Below are positions 9,112 through 17,440 of a DNA stretch of 64,000 bases, piece by piece (positions within the stretch are counted from its first letter, which is position 1; each line of letters begins with the position of its first letter). Made by a program: the position numbers and the translations under genes. The notes beneath the pieces were generated by a model. The model searched no databases. It saw only the letters and a program-made list of their open reading frames with translations, and was not told the origin of the DNA. Source of the stretch: Arachnia rubra (GTDB lineage: Bacteria; Actinomycetota; Actinomycetes; Propionibacteriales; Propionibacteriaceae); contig NZ_AP024463.1 in the NCBI RefSeq assembly GCF_019973735.1, positions 2,046,001-2,110,000 of the forward strand, given 5' to 3'.

Positions 9112-9606
9112 TCACCCAAGCGGTGGCTTCGCAGACCACGGGAACACGATCCACCGGTCAGTGTGCTTCCAGCAGAAGTCCGGCTCGACGACAGTGGTCG
9201 GTTTGGCATACAACACGGCGCTGCGCACCTCCGCCCCGAACCCGCGCAGCAGTTTGACCACCAGAGCGAGAGTACGTCCTGAGTCGACGACGTCATCGAC
9301 AATGAGGATGCGCCGGCCGGTGATCGACTCGGTGTCCAGCATGGGCGCCAGCAGCACCGGGTCGGGAAGGGTCTGGTGAACATCGGTGTAGAACTCGACG
9401 TTGATCGCATCGGTGAGTTTTACGCCGAGCCGGTATGTCAGCGACCCTGCGGGGACCATCCCGCCCCGGGCGATGGCAATAATCACCGAGGGGTCGAAGC
9501 AGGACTCGTGGACTTGGCGGGCCAGGTCGTCGGTGGCGTCCCCGAGCCCCTCCCATGTGAGTACCTCTTTGCCCTCGTGCTCGCTGGTGTCGCCGTGATA
9601 AGCCAT
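9112..9606 (-). CDS. Purine-type phosphoribosyltransferase
   Basis: This is a 164-residue type I phosphoribosyltransferase. The PRPP-binding motif is ILIVDDVVDSGRT at residues 100-112, and an IAIARGGMVPA segment at about 44-53 matches the N-terminal loop of xanthine/guanine-type enzymes. It probably salvages a purine base with PRPP to the nucleotide. The exact base (xanthine, guanine or hypoxanthine) is not resolved. It sits 9 bases downstream of the GNAT gene on the same strand, so the two are probably co-transcribed. It fits the nucleoside-salvage theme of the window. Confidence 0.85.
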   Translation of the reverse strand: MAYHGDTSEHEGKEVLTWEGLGDATDDLARQVHESCFDPSVIIAIARGGMVPAGSLTYRLGVKLTDAINVEFYTDVHQTLPDPVLLAPMLDTESITGRRILIVDDVVDSGRTLALVVKLLRGFGAEVRSAVLYAKPTTVVEPDFCWKHTDRWIVFPWSAKPPLG

Positions 9607-9615
9607 GCCGGAATG

Positions 9616-10131
9616 CTACTCAACGGCGCTGATTCCATCGAAACGGTAGGTGACGAACACGACATCAAGCCAGCGCCCGAACTTCCGCCCGACTTCGGGC
9701 AGCACCGCCGACTCGGTGAACCCGAGGCTCCGGTGGAAGGCGCGTGAGGCCATGTTGCCAGCGTCGAGGACACCAACCATGACATGGACGCCACTGCCGC
9801 GCGCGTGGTCGATCAAAGTCCGCAGCAGCAACCGTCCTGCTCCCCTGGACCGGCTGTTCTCAGCGACATAGACGGAGTGCTCGACGGTCTGCCCGTAGGC
9901 CGCCTTGTCGCGGAAGGGCCCGTAACTGGCGAAACCGGTCACCCTGCCCTCGTCCTCAAACACCAGGACAGGATGTCCCTGGTTCCGTAAGCGCTCAAAC
10001 CATGCCGTACGTTCCTCGAGGGTCACGGGCTCGACGTCATAGGAGGCGGTGGTGGCGACACCACCCTCGTTGTATATCTCGACGATGGCGGGAAGGTCCT
10101 CATAGCTGGCGGAACGGATCACAGGTGGCAT
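9616..10131 (-). CDS. GNAT N-acetyltransferase, phosphinothricin acetyltransferase-like
   Basis: This 171-residue single-domain acetyltransferase uses acetyl-CoA. The acetyl-CoA-binding region is SVYVAENSRSRGAGRLLL, followed by a C-terminal NMASRAFHRSLGF, the layout of the PAT/MnaT group. That group acetylates amino-acid analogues such as methionine sulfone, methionine sulfoximine or phosphinothricin. The substrate here is inferred only from family resemblance. The gene is upstream of, and close to, the phosphoribosyltransferase. Confidence 0.85.
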   Translation of the reverse strand: MPPVIRSASYEDLPAIVEIYNEGGVATTASYDVEPVTLEERTAWFERLRNQGHPVLVFEDEGRVTGFASYGPFRDKAAYGQTVEHSVYVAENSRSRGAGRLLLRTLIDHARGSGVHVMVGVLDAGNMASRAFHRSLGFTESAVLPEVGRKFGRWLDVVFVTYRFDGISAVE

Positions 10132-10181
10132 GTTTCATATCTTCTCCCACAAGAAGCCACTTCCAGGCCTAGCCCATGTTC

Positions 10182-11330
10182 CTAGGCTCCGGCGGCTTTC
10201 TCGGCAGCTGCCCAGCCCGCCAGGTCACCTTTGCTGATCGCAAGAGCAATCATCTCTGGGAAGGCGTCGGGCGTGCAGGCGAAAGCCGGGACATCCATCG
10301 TGGCCAGAGTATTGGCGACCTCGTGGTGATAACTGGGGGTTCCGTTGTCATCGAGTGCCAGCAGGGCCACCACAGTGACCCCCTGCTGCTGGAACTGGGT
10401 AATGCGACGCAGCATCTGCTTGGGCTGGGAGTCGTAGAGGTCGCTGATCAGCACCATGACGGTGTCCCTGGGGCGCTGAACCAGCTGCTCGCAATAGGCA
10501 AGTGCCCTGCTGGTGTCGGTTCCACCGCCAAGCTGGGTTCCGAAGATGACCTCCACAGGATCATTGAGCTGCTCTGTGAGGTCAGCGACAGCCGTGTCAT
10601 AGACCACCAGGTGCGTCTTGACCGTCTTGATAGACGCCAGCACGGCCGCGAAGATACTGGCGTAGACGACCGATGCCGCCATCGAACCAGACTGGTCCAC
10701 GACCAGCACGATCTCCCGCTGGAACCCGGTCTGTCTCCGGCCATATCCGATGAGACGCTCGGGCACGACTGTCTTCAGCTCCGGCAGATAGTTGCCCAGG
10801 TTCGCCGCTATCGTCCGTGACCAGTTGATGTCATTCAGGCGGGGACGGGTAGTGCGGGAGGCCCGGTTCAGTGCCCCTCTCACCGCTTGCTGCACTCTGT
10901 CGGCCAGTCTCTCCTCCACCTGCCTGACCACCCGGCCCACGACCTCGCGGGCACTGGCCTTTGCCTTCTGCGGCATGATCCGGCCGAGGCTGGCCAGAGT
11001 GGCGACAAGATGCACGTCGGCCTCCACAGCCTCAAGCATCTCGGGCTCCAACAGTAATTGTTTGAGACCGAGCCGGTCGATCGCGTCGGCCTGCATCACC
11101 TGCACCACCCGTGATGGGAAATAGCGGCGGATGTCACCGAGCCACCGCGCCACCCGTGGCGCCGAGTCACCGAGCCCGCCACCACGCCGTCCCCGATCCT
11201 CCGGCCGGTGGCCGTACAAAGCAGCCAGAGCGGCATCCATCGCAGCATCCTGTGTGGACAGGCCATCTGCAGCCCCCTCCGGGCCGGAACCAAGCAGCAT
11301 CCGCCAGCGACGGCTGCGTTCCTCGTTCAT
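10182..11330 (-). CDS. VWA domain protein, last gene of the MoxR/DUF5682 operon
   Basis: The 382-residue product has a helical N-terminal half and a C-terminal von Willebrand A domain. The metal-ion site DQSGSM lies at residues 212-217. GGGTDTSRAL supplies the conserved Thr, and LISDLYD the third metal-site segment. VWA proteins of this kind pair with MoxR AAA+ ATPases, and together they are thought to remodel or insert cofactors into client proteins. The start overlaps the stop of the DUF5682 gene as ATGA, so translation is coupled. The metal-binding residues look intact. The client is unknown. Confidence 0.88.
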   Translation of the reverse strand: MNEERSRRWRMLLGSGPEGAADGLSTQDAAMDAALAALYGHRPEDRGRRGGGLGDSAPRVARWLGDIRRYFPSRVVQVMQADAIDRLGLKQLLLEPEMLEAVEADVHLVATLASLGRIMPQKAKASAREVVGRVVRQVEERLADRVQQAVRGALNRASRTTRPRLNDINWSRTIAANLGNYLPELKTVVPERLIGYGRRQTGFQREIVLVVDQSGSMAASVVYASIFAAVLASIKTVKTHLVVYDTAVADLTEQLNDPVEVIFGTQLGGGTDTSRALAYCEQLVQRPRDTVMVLISDLYDSQPKQMLRRITQFQQQGVTVVALLALDDNGTPSYHHEVANTLATMDVPAFACTPDAFPEMIALAISKGDLAGWAAAEKAAGA

Positions 11331-13465
11331 CGCGCTCCCTCCAAGATCGCGTCGACAGTGACGAGCACAGCCGTCATCTCAGCCAGATCAGGTTCCTCCT
11401 CGTCGACCGGACCGGTACCGCCGAGGTTGGCCACCTTCCCGGCAAGAGCCTGCCGTTCAGGCTTGTCCCATGCCCCGAAGGCCCGGCGGATCACGGGAAG
11501 TATCTCCGTGAACAGCTCCTCAGCGAGCCCCATGACCCAGGAATCAAGCACCTCCAGCAGCGCTGGCGAGTGGAGCAGCAGCAGGGAGCTGCCCGACAGG
11601 ACACCCTCAGCCCACGATGCCTGTTCACGCGCCGGATGGCCGCCCGAGAGGGCCAGCGACAACCGCTGCTGCACCTCGTCAGCATCCAGGCTGCCGGCAT
11701 CGAACAGGATCCTGACGAGTCGTCCGGCGAGCAGGCCGGGCAGGTCGTGACGGTCAGCTGCGCCCCTCAGGGCATTGCGCCACAGCTCCTGGGCTGTCTC
11801 CCCCAGCAGCCCGACGGCCGCGTTGGCTTCGTCTATCAAACCCCGGCATCGCTCGGATTCCTCGGGAGTGAGCCCGCTCAGCGCCACAGGCAGGCCGGCG
11901 CAGGCCCTGCCAAGCAGCGCTTCAACCACTTCTCCCAGCCGGCCGGTGTCAGTGCCCCGCACATCGCCGTAGCGGTGGGCCTGCACGAGTTCTGGCAGGG
12001 CCTCTAGGAGCCTGGCGACATCCGTCTCGGCAGCAGCCCTGACATCCAGGAGCCGCAGCAGCTCGGGCATCGCCGCGGGCAGATCGGCTGTCAGCGCCCG
12101 GTCCACGCCCCGGGCGACGCCCGCCAGATTGCTGGTGTCAGACAGTAGATGGGCCGCGGCTGCGGCCTCGACGGTGCTGCCCCACCGTGAGGCGTCCACA
12201 ACGGCGACAGCGAGCTCCGGTTCCCAGGACAGGCGCCAGAGCTCGCGAAACGTGCCGGTACCGGACTGGCCCATGGGCCTGCCCCAGCCGATACCGAGAA
12301 TCTGAAGCCGTCTGAGGAAACAGGACCTGGCCAGGCCGCTCTCCTTGCGCAGGTCGAGATCGAGTTCCCGCTCGGTGGCGTCCTGTTTGAGTCGGAGCCG
12401 CCGGGCCGTAGCGTTCAGGTCGGCCTCGAACGGGGTGCGGGGCACTTGATCGGGCACCGCACCGAGGCGCTCACCGATGATTGCCTCACGGGTGACCAGG
12501 TCGAGGGCAAGACCGTTGCCCTCGCACAGCACCGCCAGGGTGGCTTCCTGGACCTCGGATAGCCCCGGCATGGGGCGGCCACGTAGGACGGCTAGGGAGT
12601 CGGCGAGCCGGACACCTTCTATGACGTGGGCGGACGAGGTGGGCAGGTCGTGTTCCCGCAGCACGGCGCCGACATGCGCCAGCCACCTCTCGACAGGATG
12701 GTCTGACGCGGTGAACAGATGGTGGTACCACCCAGGCGACCGGACACCGGCGCCGTAACCTGACGAGGCAGCGAGCCGGCCATGCGACCACGGCACCCAG
12801 GTGACCTGCGTCTTGACCTTGGGCAGTTGTCTCAGCAGCGCATTGTCCGCGGCGGCCGTCACCTTGGCCGCCAGCGCCGGCACGTGATAGGCACCGCACA
12901 CCACCGCGATCTTTTCGTACCGGCGTCTCGCCGCACGCAACGCCTTGCGCATGTGGGCCTCACGCAGCTGGTTCTCCTCATCGGCGGTCTCGCCCTCGCG
13001 GATGGCCGCCATCGCCTCGCCGATCACTTCGAAGACGTCCTCGTCACGCTGCTCGACGAGGTCCTCCCACCAGCGTTCCGGGTCGTCGTAGCCAGCCGCA
13101 TCGGCGAGCAGCCGCAACGGATCCGACTCCATCGCCCGCTCCTGGTGTTCCCGGGCGAGGCTGAGCGAACTGGGCAGGTCGATGAACGAGGCGGAGCGGC
13201 TGTTCCTGACCGCCCAGCTGAGCGCCTGCCATTCCGGTGAGAAGGCAGCGAACGGCCAGAACGCAGCCCGCGACGGCTCGTCGGCCACCCAGGCCAGCAG
13301 GGCGATGGGAGGCACCAGGTCCGTCACATAGGGCACCATCGCATCAGCGTCGGCCGGGCCTTCAATGAGGATCGCGCCGGGGTCGAAAGTCTCGAGGGCA
13401 CGAAGCAGCGACCGTGCCGATCCCGGCCCGTGGTGGCGGACCCCATAGATCCTGACCTCGCTCAT
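11327..13465 (-). CDS. DUF5682 family protein
   Basis: This 712-residue cytoplasmic protein is recognised as DUF5682. The N-terminal region has GVRHHGPGS (8-16), LIEGPAD (33-39) and VVCGAYHVPAL (188-198). Histidines and an acidic residue spaced in this way recall the TraB/EreA/ChaN-type hydrolase fold, but that link is my inference. The rest is a long, mostly helical region without recognised motifs. The gene starts 13 bases after the MoxR stop and overlaps the VWA gene by ATGA. Gene order and overlap say that it works with the MoxR-VWA pair, perhaps as effector or client. Biochemical function is unknown. Confidence 0.85.
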   Translation of the reverse strand: MSEVRIYGVRHHGPGSARSLLRALETFDPGAILIEGPADADAMVPYVTDLVPPIALLAWVADEPSRAAFWPFAAFSPEWQALSWAVRNSRSASFIDLPSSLSLAREHQERAMESDPLRLLADAAGYDDPERWWEDLVEQRDEDVFEVIGEAMAAIREGETADEENQLREAHMRKALRAARRRYEKIAVVCGAYHVPALAAKVTAAADNALLRQLPKVKTQVTWVPWSHGRLAASSGYGAGVRSPGWYHHLFTASDHPVERWLAHVGAVLREHDLPTSSAHVIEGVRLADSLAVLRGRPMPGLSEVQEATLAVLCEGNGLALDLVTREAIIGERLGAVPDQVPRTPFEADLNATARRLRLKQDATERELDLDLRKESGLARSCFLRRLQILGIGWGRPMGQSGTGTFRELWRLSWEPELAVAVVDASRWGSTVEAAAAAHLLSDTSNLAGVARGVDRALTADLPAAMPELLRLLDVRAAAETDVARLLEALPELVQAHRYGDVRGTDTGRLGEVVEALLGRACAGLPVALSGLTPEESERCRGLIDEANAAVGLLGETAQELWRNALRGAADRHDLPGLLAGRLVRILFDAGSLDADEVQQRLSLALSGGHPAREQASWAEGVLSGSSLLLLHSPALLEVLDSWVMGLAEELFTEILPVIRRAFGAWDKPERQALAGKVANLGGTGPVDEEEPDLAEMTAVLVTVDAILEGAR

Positions 13466-13478
13466 GAACGATCCTCAG

Positions 13479-14564
13479 TCACTGCGTCACGTGGCGGCAG
13501 GCCCGGTAGAAATCTTTCCAGCCGGACCTCTCACGCACCACCGTCTGGAGGTATTCCTGCCAGATCACCTGGTCAGCGACGGGATCTTTCACAACGGCAC
13601 CGACGATTCCGGCCGCGACGTCCTCAGCCCGCAGCACGCCATCACCGAAATGGGCTGCGAGCGCCAGGCCATTGGTGACCACGGAGATCGCCTCTGCTGC
13701 GCTCAGCGTCGCCGAGGGAGTCTTCAGTGAGGTCTTGTTGTCCTCGGTGTGGCCTTGACGTAGCTCACGGAACACCGTCACGACACGGCGGATCTCGGTC
13801 AGGGCGTCGCTGGCCTCAGGCAGTTGCAACGAACGTCCCAGCTCGGCGACACGCCTGGTGACGATCCTCAACTCCTCCTCGGCACTCGAGGGCAGCGGGA
13901 GCACAACCGTGTTGAACCGCCGCCGCAGGGCGCTAGACAGGTCGTTGACGCCGCGGTCTCGGTCGTTTGCGGTGGCTATCAGGTTGAAACCAGCGCGGGC
14001 CTGCACCTCCATACCCAGCTCGGGAACCGGCAGCGTCTTCTCACTGAGCGTGGTAATCATGCCGTCCTGGACGTCGGAGGGCATCCGGGTCAGCTCCTCA
14101 ACGCGAGCGATGGCACCACTAGCCATTGCCGTCATGATCGGGGACGCGACCAGCGCCGCCTCCGACGGCCCCTCCGCGAGCAGGCGAGCGTAGTTCCAGC
14201 CGTACCGCACAGCCTCCTCCGCGGTGCCTGCCGTGCCCTGCACGAGAAGCGTGGAATCGCCGGAGATGGCGGCCGCCAGATGCTCGGAGACCCAGGACTT
14301 GGCGGTACCCGGGACACCCAGCAGCAGGAGCGCCCTGTCAGTGGCGAGAGTTGCGACCGCAACCTCTATGAGCCTCTGGTTTCCAACGTATTTCGGGGTG
14401 ATCTGAGTGCCGTCGGGCAGGGTTGCGCCCATGAGGTACTGCACCACAGCCCACGGTGAAAGCCGCCAGTTCACCGGGCGTGGCCTGTCATCGGCCTTCG
14501 CCAAAGCATCGAGCTCATGCGCGAAGGCCTGTTCGGCGTGTGGGCGAAGCACAGTCTCGGTCAT
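13479..14564 (-). CDS. MoxR-type AAA+ ATPase
   Basis: This is a 361-residue AAA+ ATPase. Walker A is GVPGTAKS at residues 83-90, Walker B is AIARVEEL at 151-158, sensor 1 is LIATANDRD at 195-203, and an arginine finger lies in SSALRRRFN at 210-218. The insert placement is that of the MoxR class, which acts as a ring motor with VWA partners. The ATG overlaps the DUF5691 stop by four bases. It should power the function of this operon. It is not the cobaltochelatase ATPase CobS, since its neighbours are the DUF5682/DUF5691/SWIM set and cobN is over 33 kb away. Confidence 0.92.
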   Translation of the reverse strand: MTETVLRPHAEQAFAHELDALAKADDRPRPVNWRLSPWAVVQYLMGATLPDGTQITPKYVGNQRLIEVAVATLATDRALLLLGVPGTAKSWVSEHLAAAISGDSTLLVQGTAGTAEEAVRYGWNYARLLAEGPSEAALVASPIMTAMASGAIARVEELTRMPSDVQDGMITTLSEKTLPVPELGMEVQARAGFNLIATANDRDRGVNDLSSALRRRFNTVVLPLPSSAEEELRIVTRRVAELGRSLQLPEASDALTEIRRVVTVFRELRQGHTEDNKTSLKTPSATLSAAEAISVVTNGLALAAHFGDGVLRAEDVAAGIVGAVVKDPVADQVIWQEYLQTVVRERSGWKDFYRACRHVTQ

Positions 14565-16021
14565 CGGGTCTCCTCGGGCTGGTTGATGGATTCGTGGATG
14601 CCCTGGCGCAACGTCAGGGCAGCTGCGGCGTCACGCGCTATACGCTGGTTGAACGTGGACAGGCCGGGTTGCTGGCCAAGAAGCGTGAGGCGAGGCAGCA
14701 GCCCGGAGGCAGCGCTGGGTTCAGCCGCGAACGCCAGGAGACGGGCCGGGGCCTCGGGAACTGTGTTCTTGGTCTTCGCGTGGGCGAAGATGCCGTCCAG
14801 GATCACGCCCGCGGCCTCGCGGGACAGGCGCAGGCCTTGCTGCGCCAGCAGCCTGGAGCAGAGCCCGGGGAGTTCTTTGGGAGTGGTGGCATGGACGATC
14901 TTGACCAGGACGGTGTCGCGCTCTGTGGCCGGCAGAAGCGGCAGAAGCGCTGGATCCAGGTGCCTGGTGAGCAGCACACGGGCAGCCTCCGTGTTGCCCC
15001 AGCGGATCGCGGCACAGGTCAACGCCTGGGCCACGTCGATGTGTTCATCGTCACAGAGCACGCCGGCTCCGAGACCAGCGACGCTGATCCCCAGTTCGGC
15101 CCAGCGGTGCGGCGGCATCATCGCGGCGAGAAGCTGCACTCGTCCGGCCGGTCCTTTGACGACCTGCGTGGCGGCGACGTCAGCGTAGAAGCCAGCAACC
15201 AGGTCCTGCTCAGGCGGCGCAGCGGCGAGAATGTCCTGCTCTGGCGCACGGAGCCTGCTGAGCAGCCCTTTCCGTGGCTTGTCCCTCAGGCTGAAACAGC
15301 CTCGGGCCAGCTCCAGCACACGGGTGAGATAGGCCGATCCGTCGAGCCGGGCGAGGAGCCCGGCGGCGGCACGCCCCACCTGTTTGGACCGGTCTCGCAG
15401 CGATACCTCAAGCAGTTCCTCATCACCGGGGCCGAGACCGACCTCAAGCGCAGCGACAAACTGCGCGCGGTCAGCGGCCTTCTCGCTGCGGGCCTGCTGG
15501 ACGAGCTCGCGGCCCGCGGCCGGGTCCGCCGCACGCAGGTGGCGTAGCCATGCGATCCGCTCGGCCAGGCTTCCCTCCTCCCAGTCGAGTGGGTCCGGAG
15601 CGGCGATGGCCTGGTGGCGCAGCCAGTCGCTGTCGAGCTGAGCCAGCCACCTACCCCGGCGCCCCAGCACCGCCGGAAGCCTTGCCGCGATGTCACGGCT
15701 GGATCCGGCGGCGACCAGCAGCGGGACGAGGAGCTTGACCGGCAGCACCAGGCCCGCGGTGGCCAGCTGTTCCAGGGCCTCCACCAGGATCGGGTCGCGC
15801 ATCGCCGCCGGGCGGGCGAGGACCATACTGACCGTTGCCGCGAATGCGCTGGAAGGCTGGTCCGGTTCCTGCCCGGGAGCGGGTGCCGGCGCTGGGAGCT
15901 CACGTGTGCGGACGGTGGCCCGGCGCAGCGCTGCGTGGCGGGCAGCCTGGTCGAGGAGCGCCGGGTCGGGGCTGCCGACCAGCGCGGCGGTTATGAGCTG
16001 GGTGGGTTTCACAGTGGACAC
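14561..16021 (-). CDS. DUF5691 family protein
   Basis: This 486-residue soluble protein is recognised as DUF5691 by its content and its fixed place beside MoxR and SWIM genes. The sequence is almost wholly helical and Leu/Ala rich, with repeated short helices suggesting a HEAT-like scaffold (for example ALLPLLPATERDTVLVKI). No catalytic motif is visible. It overlaps the SWIM gene by 13 bases upstream and the MoxR gene by 4 bases downstream. The likely role, inferred only from context, is adaptor or platform for the ATPase. Confidence 0.8.
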   Translation of the reverse strand: MSTVKPTQLITAALVGSPDPALLDQAARHAALRRATVRTRELPAPAPAPGQEPDQPSSAFAATVSMVLARPAAMRDPILVEALEQLATAGLVLPVKLLVPLLVAAGSSRDIAARLPAVLGRRGRWLAQLDSDWLRHQAIAAPDPLDWEEGSLAERIAWLRHLRAADPAAGRELVQQARSEKAADRAQFVAALEVGLGPGDEELLEVSLRDRSKQVGRAAAGLLARLDGSAYLTRVLELARGCFSLRDKPRKGLLSRLRAPEQDILAAAPPEQDLVAGFYADVAATQVVKGPAGRVQLLAAMMPPHRWAELGISVAGLGAGVLCDDEHIDVAQALTCAAIRWGNTEAARVLLTRHLDPALLPLLPATERDTVLVKIVHATTPKELPGLCSRLLAQQGLRLSREAAGVILDGIFAHAKTKNTVPEAPARLLAFAAEPSAASGLLPRLTLLGQQPGLSTFNQRIARDAAAALTLRQGIHESINQPEETR

Positions 16022-17313
16022 ACCGTCGCTTCCCGCAGGTAGGCGATGGGTCGCAAGCCATCCGCGCTGAGCTCACCGAAAACGGTGACCGGCGTGGTGC
16101 CGATCTCAGCCAGCATGCGCCAATGATCGGTGTGGGTACCTGTCAGGGCAACAGCCCGCTCAGAGACCAGCCAGCAGCCCCCCGACTCCCGGGTCAGTGA
16201 GCCCTGGATGGCGACCGGCCAGGCCTCGCACCAGGGATCGGCGGCGACAGCGTCGCGCAGCTGGCTGATGGCGGTGGCGACGTCATCACCAGCGAGTTCC
16301 CAGCCGCTGACGCGCGGCAACTCAGCGTATGTGGATCCGACCGCGGCACGCAGCGGTGGCCTGCCGGGGTAGAAGTGAAGGTCTGCGTCGATCTCGGTTC
16401 CGGGATAGAGGCTGGTGTCGAAACCATCGCCTCCCCGGGCGAAGAACAGCACGAGCGCACGCCTGCCGGTCTCCCGGCCCCATAGCCATACCCGCCGCAC
16501 GCTGACCTGCTCCTCGTCGGCGTCGTGCATGCCCAGCACCACCCAGCGGTCTCTGACGCCGGGGGTCATGAGCACATCCTCGACACGGGTGGTGAATCCA
16601 ATGTGGGAGCGGACGGTCTCAGCAAGGCCGCTGGGTAACTTGTCACGGCCGGCCCAGGCCACGGCTAGGAGATGGAGGGAACCATATCCATCGACCACCT
16701 GGGTGGGCCAGTCTCCCGACGAGGGCACGGTGGCGAGTTCCCGCAGCCGCGATGCGATCCCCGGGGCCTGTGCATCCACCATGCGGGCCGCCATGTGCTC
16801 CAGTCGTCTCGAGCGGTCGCCGGCGTGGGTGGCAAGGCCTTGTCTCAACTGATCAGCCAGGAAGCGGTCAAGCTCGGTCAGACCATTGGCGACCCGTTCC
16901 TCGCGCTGTGCGGCACGCTTGGTAGCGGCGGCCTTCTGCTCCTCAGTCCGTTCTCGGGCCTCGGTCTTCTTCCTGCCCGCCCTCGCCTCGCGTGCTCCAG
17001 CCCACTGCGAGGCGAACCCAGCGATCTCACCAGATTCGGATACTTGGCCCTGCGCCCACAGGAACAACAGGGCAAGGGCATGCTTGCAGGGGAACTTGCG
17101 GCTAGGACAGGAGCATTTGTATGCGGGCGAGGCGGTGTCGATGCTGACTCTGTACGGCGTCTTGCCCGACCCCTGGCAGGCACCCCACAGGAGATTGCCC
17201 TGGAAACCGATGTCAGACCAGGGCCCTGGCTTCGCCAGTTTGCGTCCAGCGGTTGCCGACGACGAGTCAGGCGCAGCGGCCTCGATGCGCTCCACTGTCC
17301 ACAGTTCAGGCAT
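16009..17313 (-). CDS. SWIM zinc-finger protein, first gene of the MoxR/DUF5682 operon
   Basis: The 434-residue product has a SWIM zinc finger near the N-terminus: Cys67, Cys69, Cys76 and His78 in YKCSCPSRKFPCKHAL. SWIM fingers bind nucleic acid or proteins. The rest has no recognised motif but includes a basic coiled-coil-like stretch (AGRKKTEARERTEEQK). The ATG at 17313 is chosen because it gives the normal family start MPELWTVERIEAAAP. A longer in-frame extension to 17853 would run antisense through the start of the divergent helicase and is not credible. This gene leads the operon and may target it to a nucleic acid or partner protein. Confidence 0.85.
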   Translation of the reverse strand: MPELWTVERIEAAAPDSSSATAGRKLAKPGPWSDIGFQGNLLWGACQGSGKTPYRVSIDTASPAYKCSCPSRKFPCKHALALLFLWAQGQVSESGEIAGFASQWAGAREARAGRKKTEARERTEEQKAAATKRAAQREERVANGLTELDRFLADQLRQGLATHAGDRSRRLEHMAARMVDAQAPGIASRLRELATVPSSGDWPTQVVDGYGSLHLLAVAWAGRDKLPSGLAETVRSHIGFTTRVEDVLMTPGVRDRWVVLGMHDADEEQVSVRRVWLWGRETGRRALVLFFARGGDGFDTSLYPGTEIDADLHFYPGRPPLRAAVGSTYAELPRVSGWELAGDDVATAISQLRDAVAADPWCEAWPVAIQGSLTRESGGCWLVSERAVALTGTHTDHWRMLAEIGTTPVTVFGELSADGLRPIAYLREATVCPL

Positions 17314-17440
17314 GACGCCAGAGGATAGTGGCCGTCTGGACCACGTGATGAACCCGCATTTGCCGTAGTTAACCCCGTTGGACTCACCGTCTTCGCCGCG
17401 GGCAATGCCAAGCATGGGGCATGGGAGAATTGAGAACGCC
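17314..17440. promoter_or_regulatory. Divergent promoter region between the SWIM operon and the helicase
   Basis: This 127-base gap separates the starts of the minus-strand five-gene operon and the plus-strand helicase, so both promoters should lie here. No hexamers strong enough to assign were found. The shared region would allow joint control. Confidence 0.4.

Noticed and set aside
10182-14564. The MoxR and VWA genes as cobaltochelatase subunits CobS/CobT
   Set aside because: They are embedded in a DUF5682/DUF5691/SWIM operon, over 33 kb from cobN, and resemble the MoxR class rather than chelatase ATPases.
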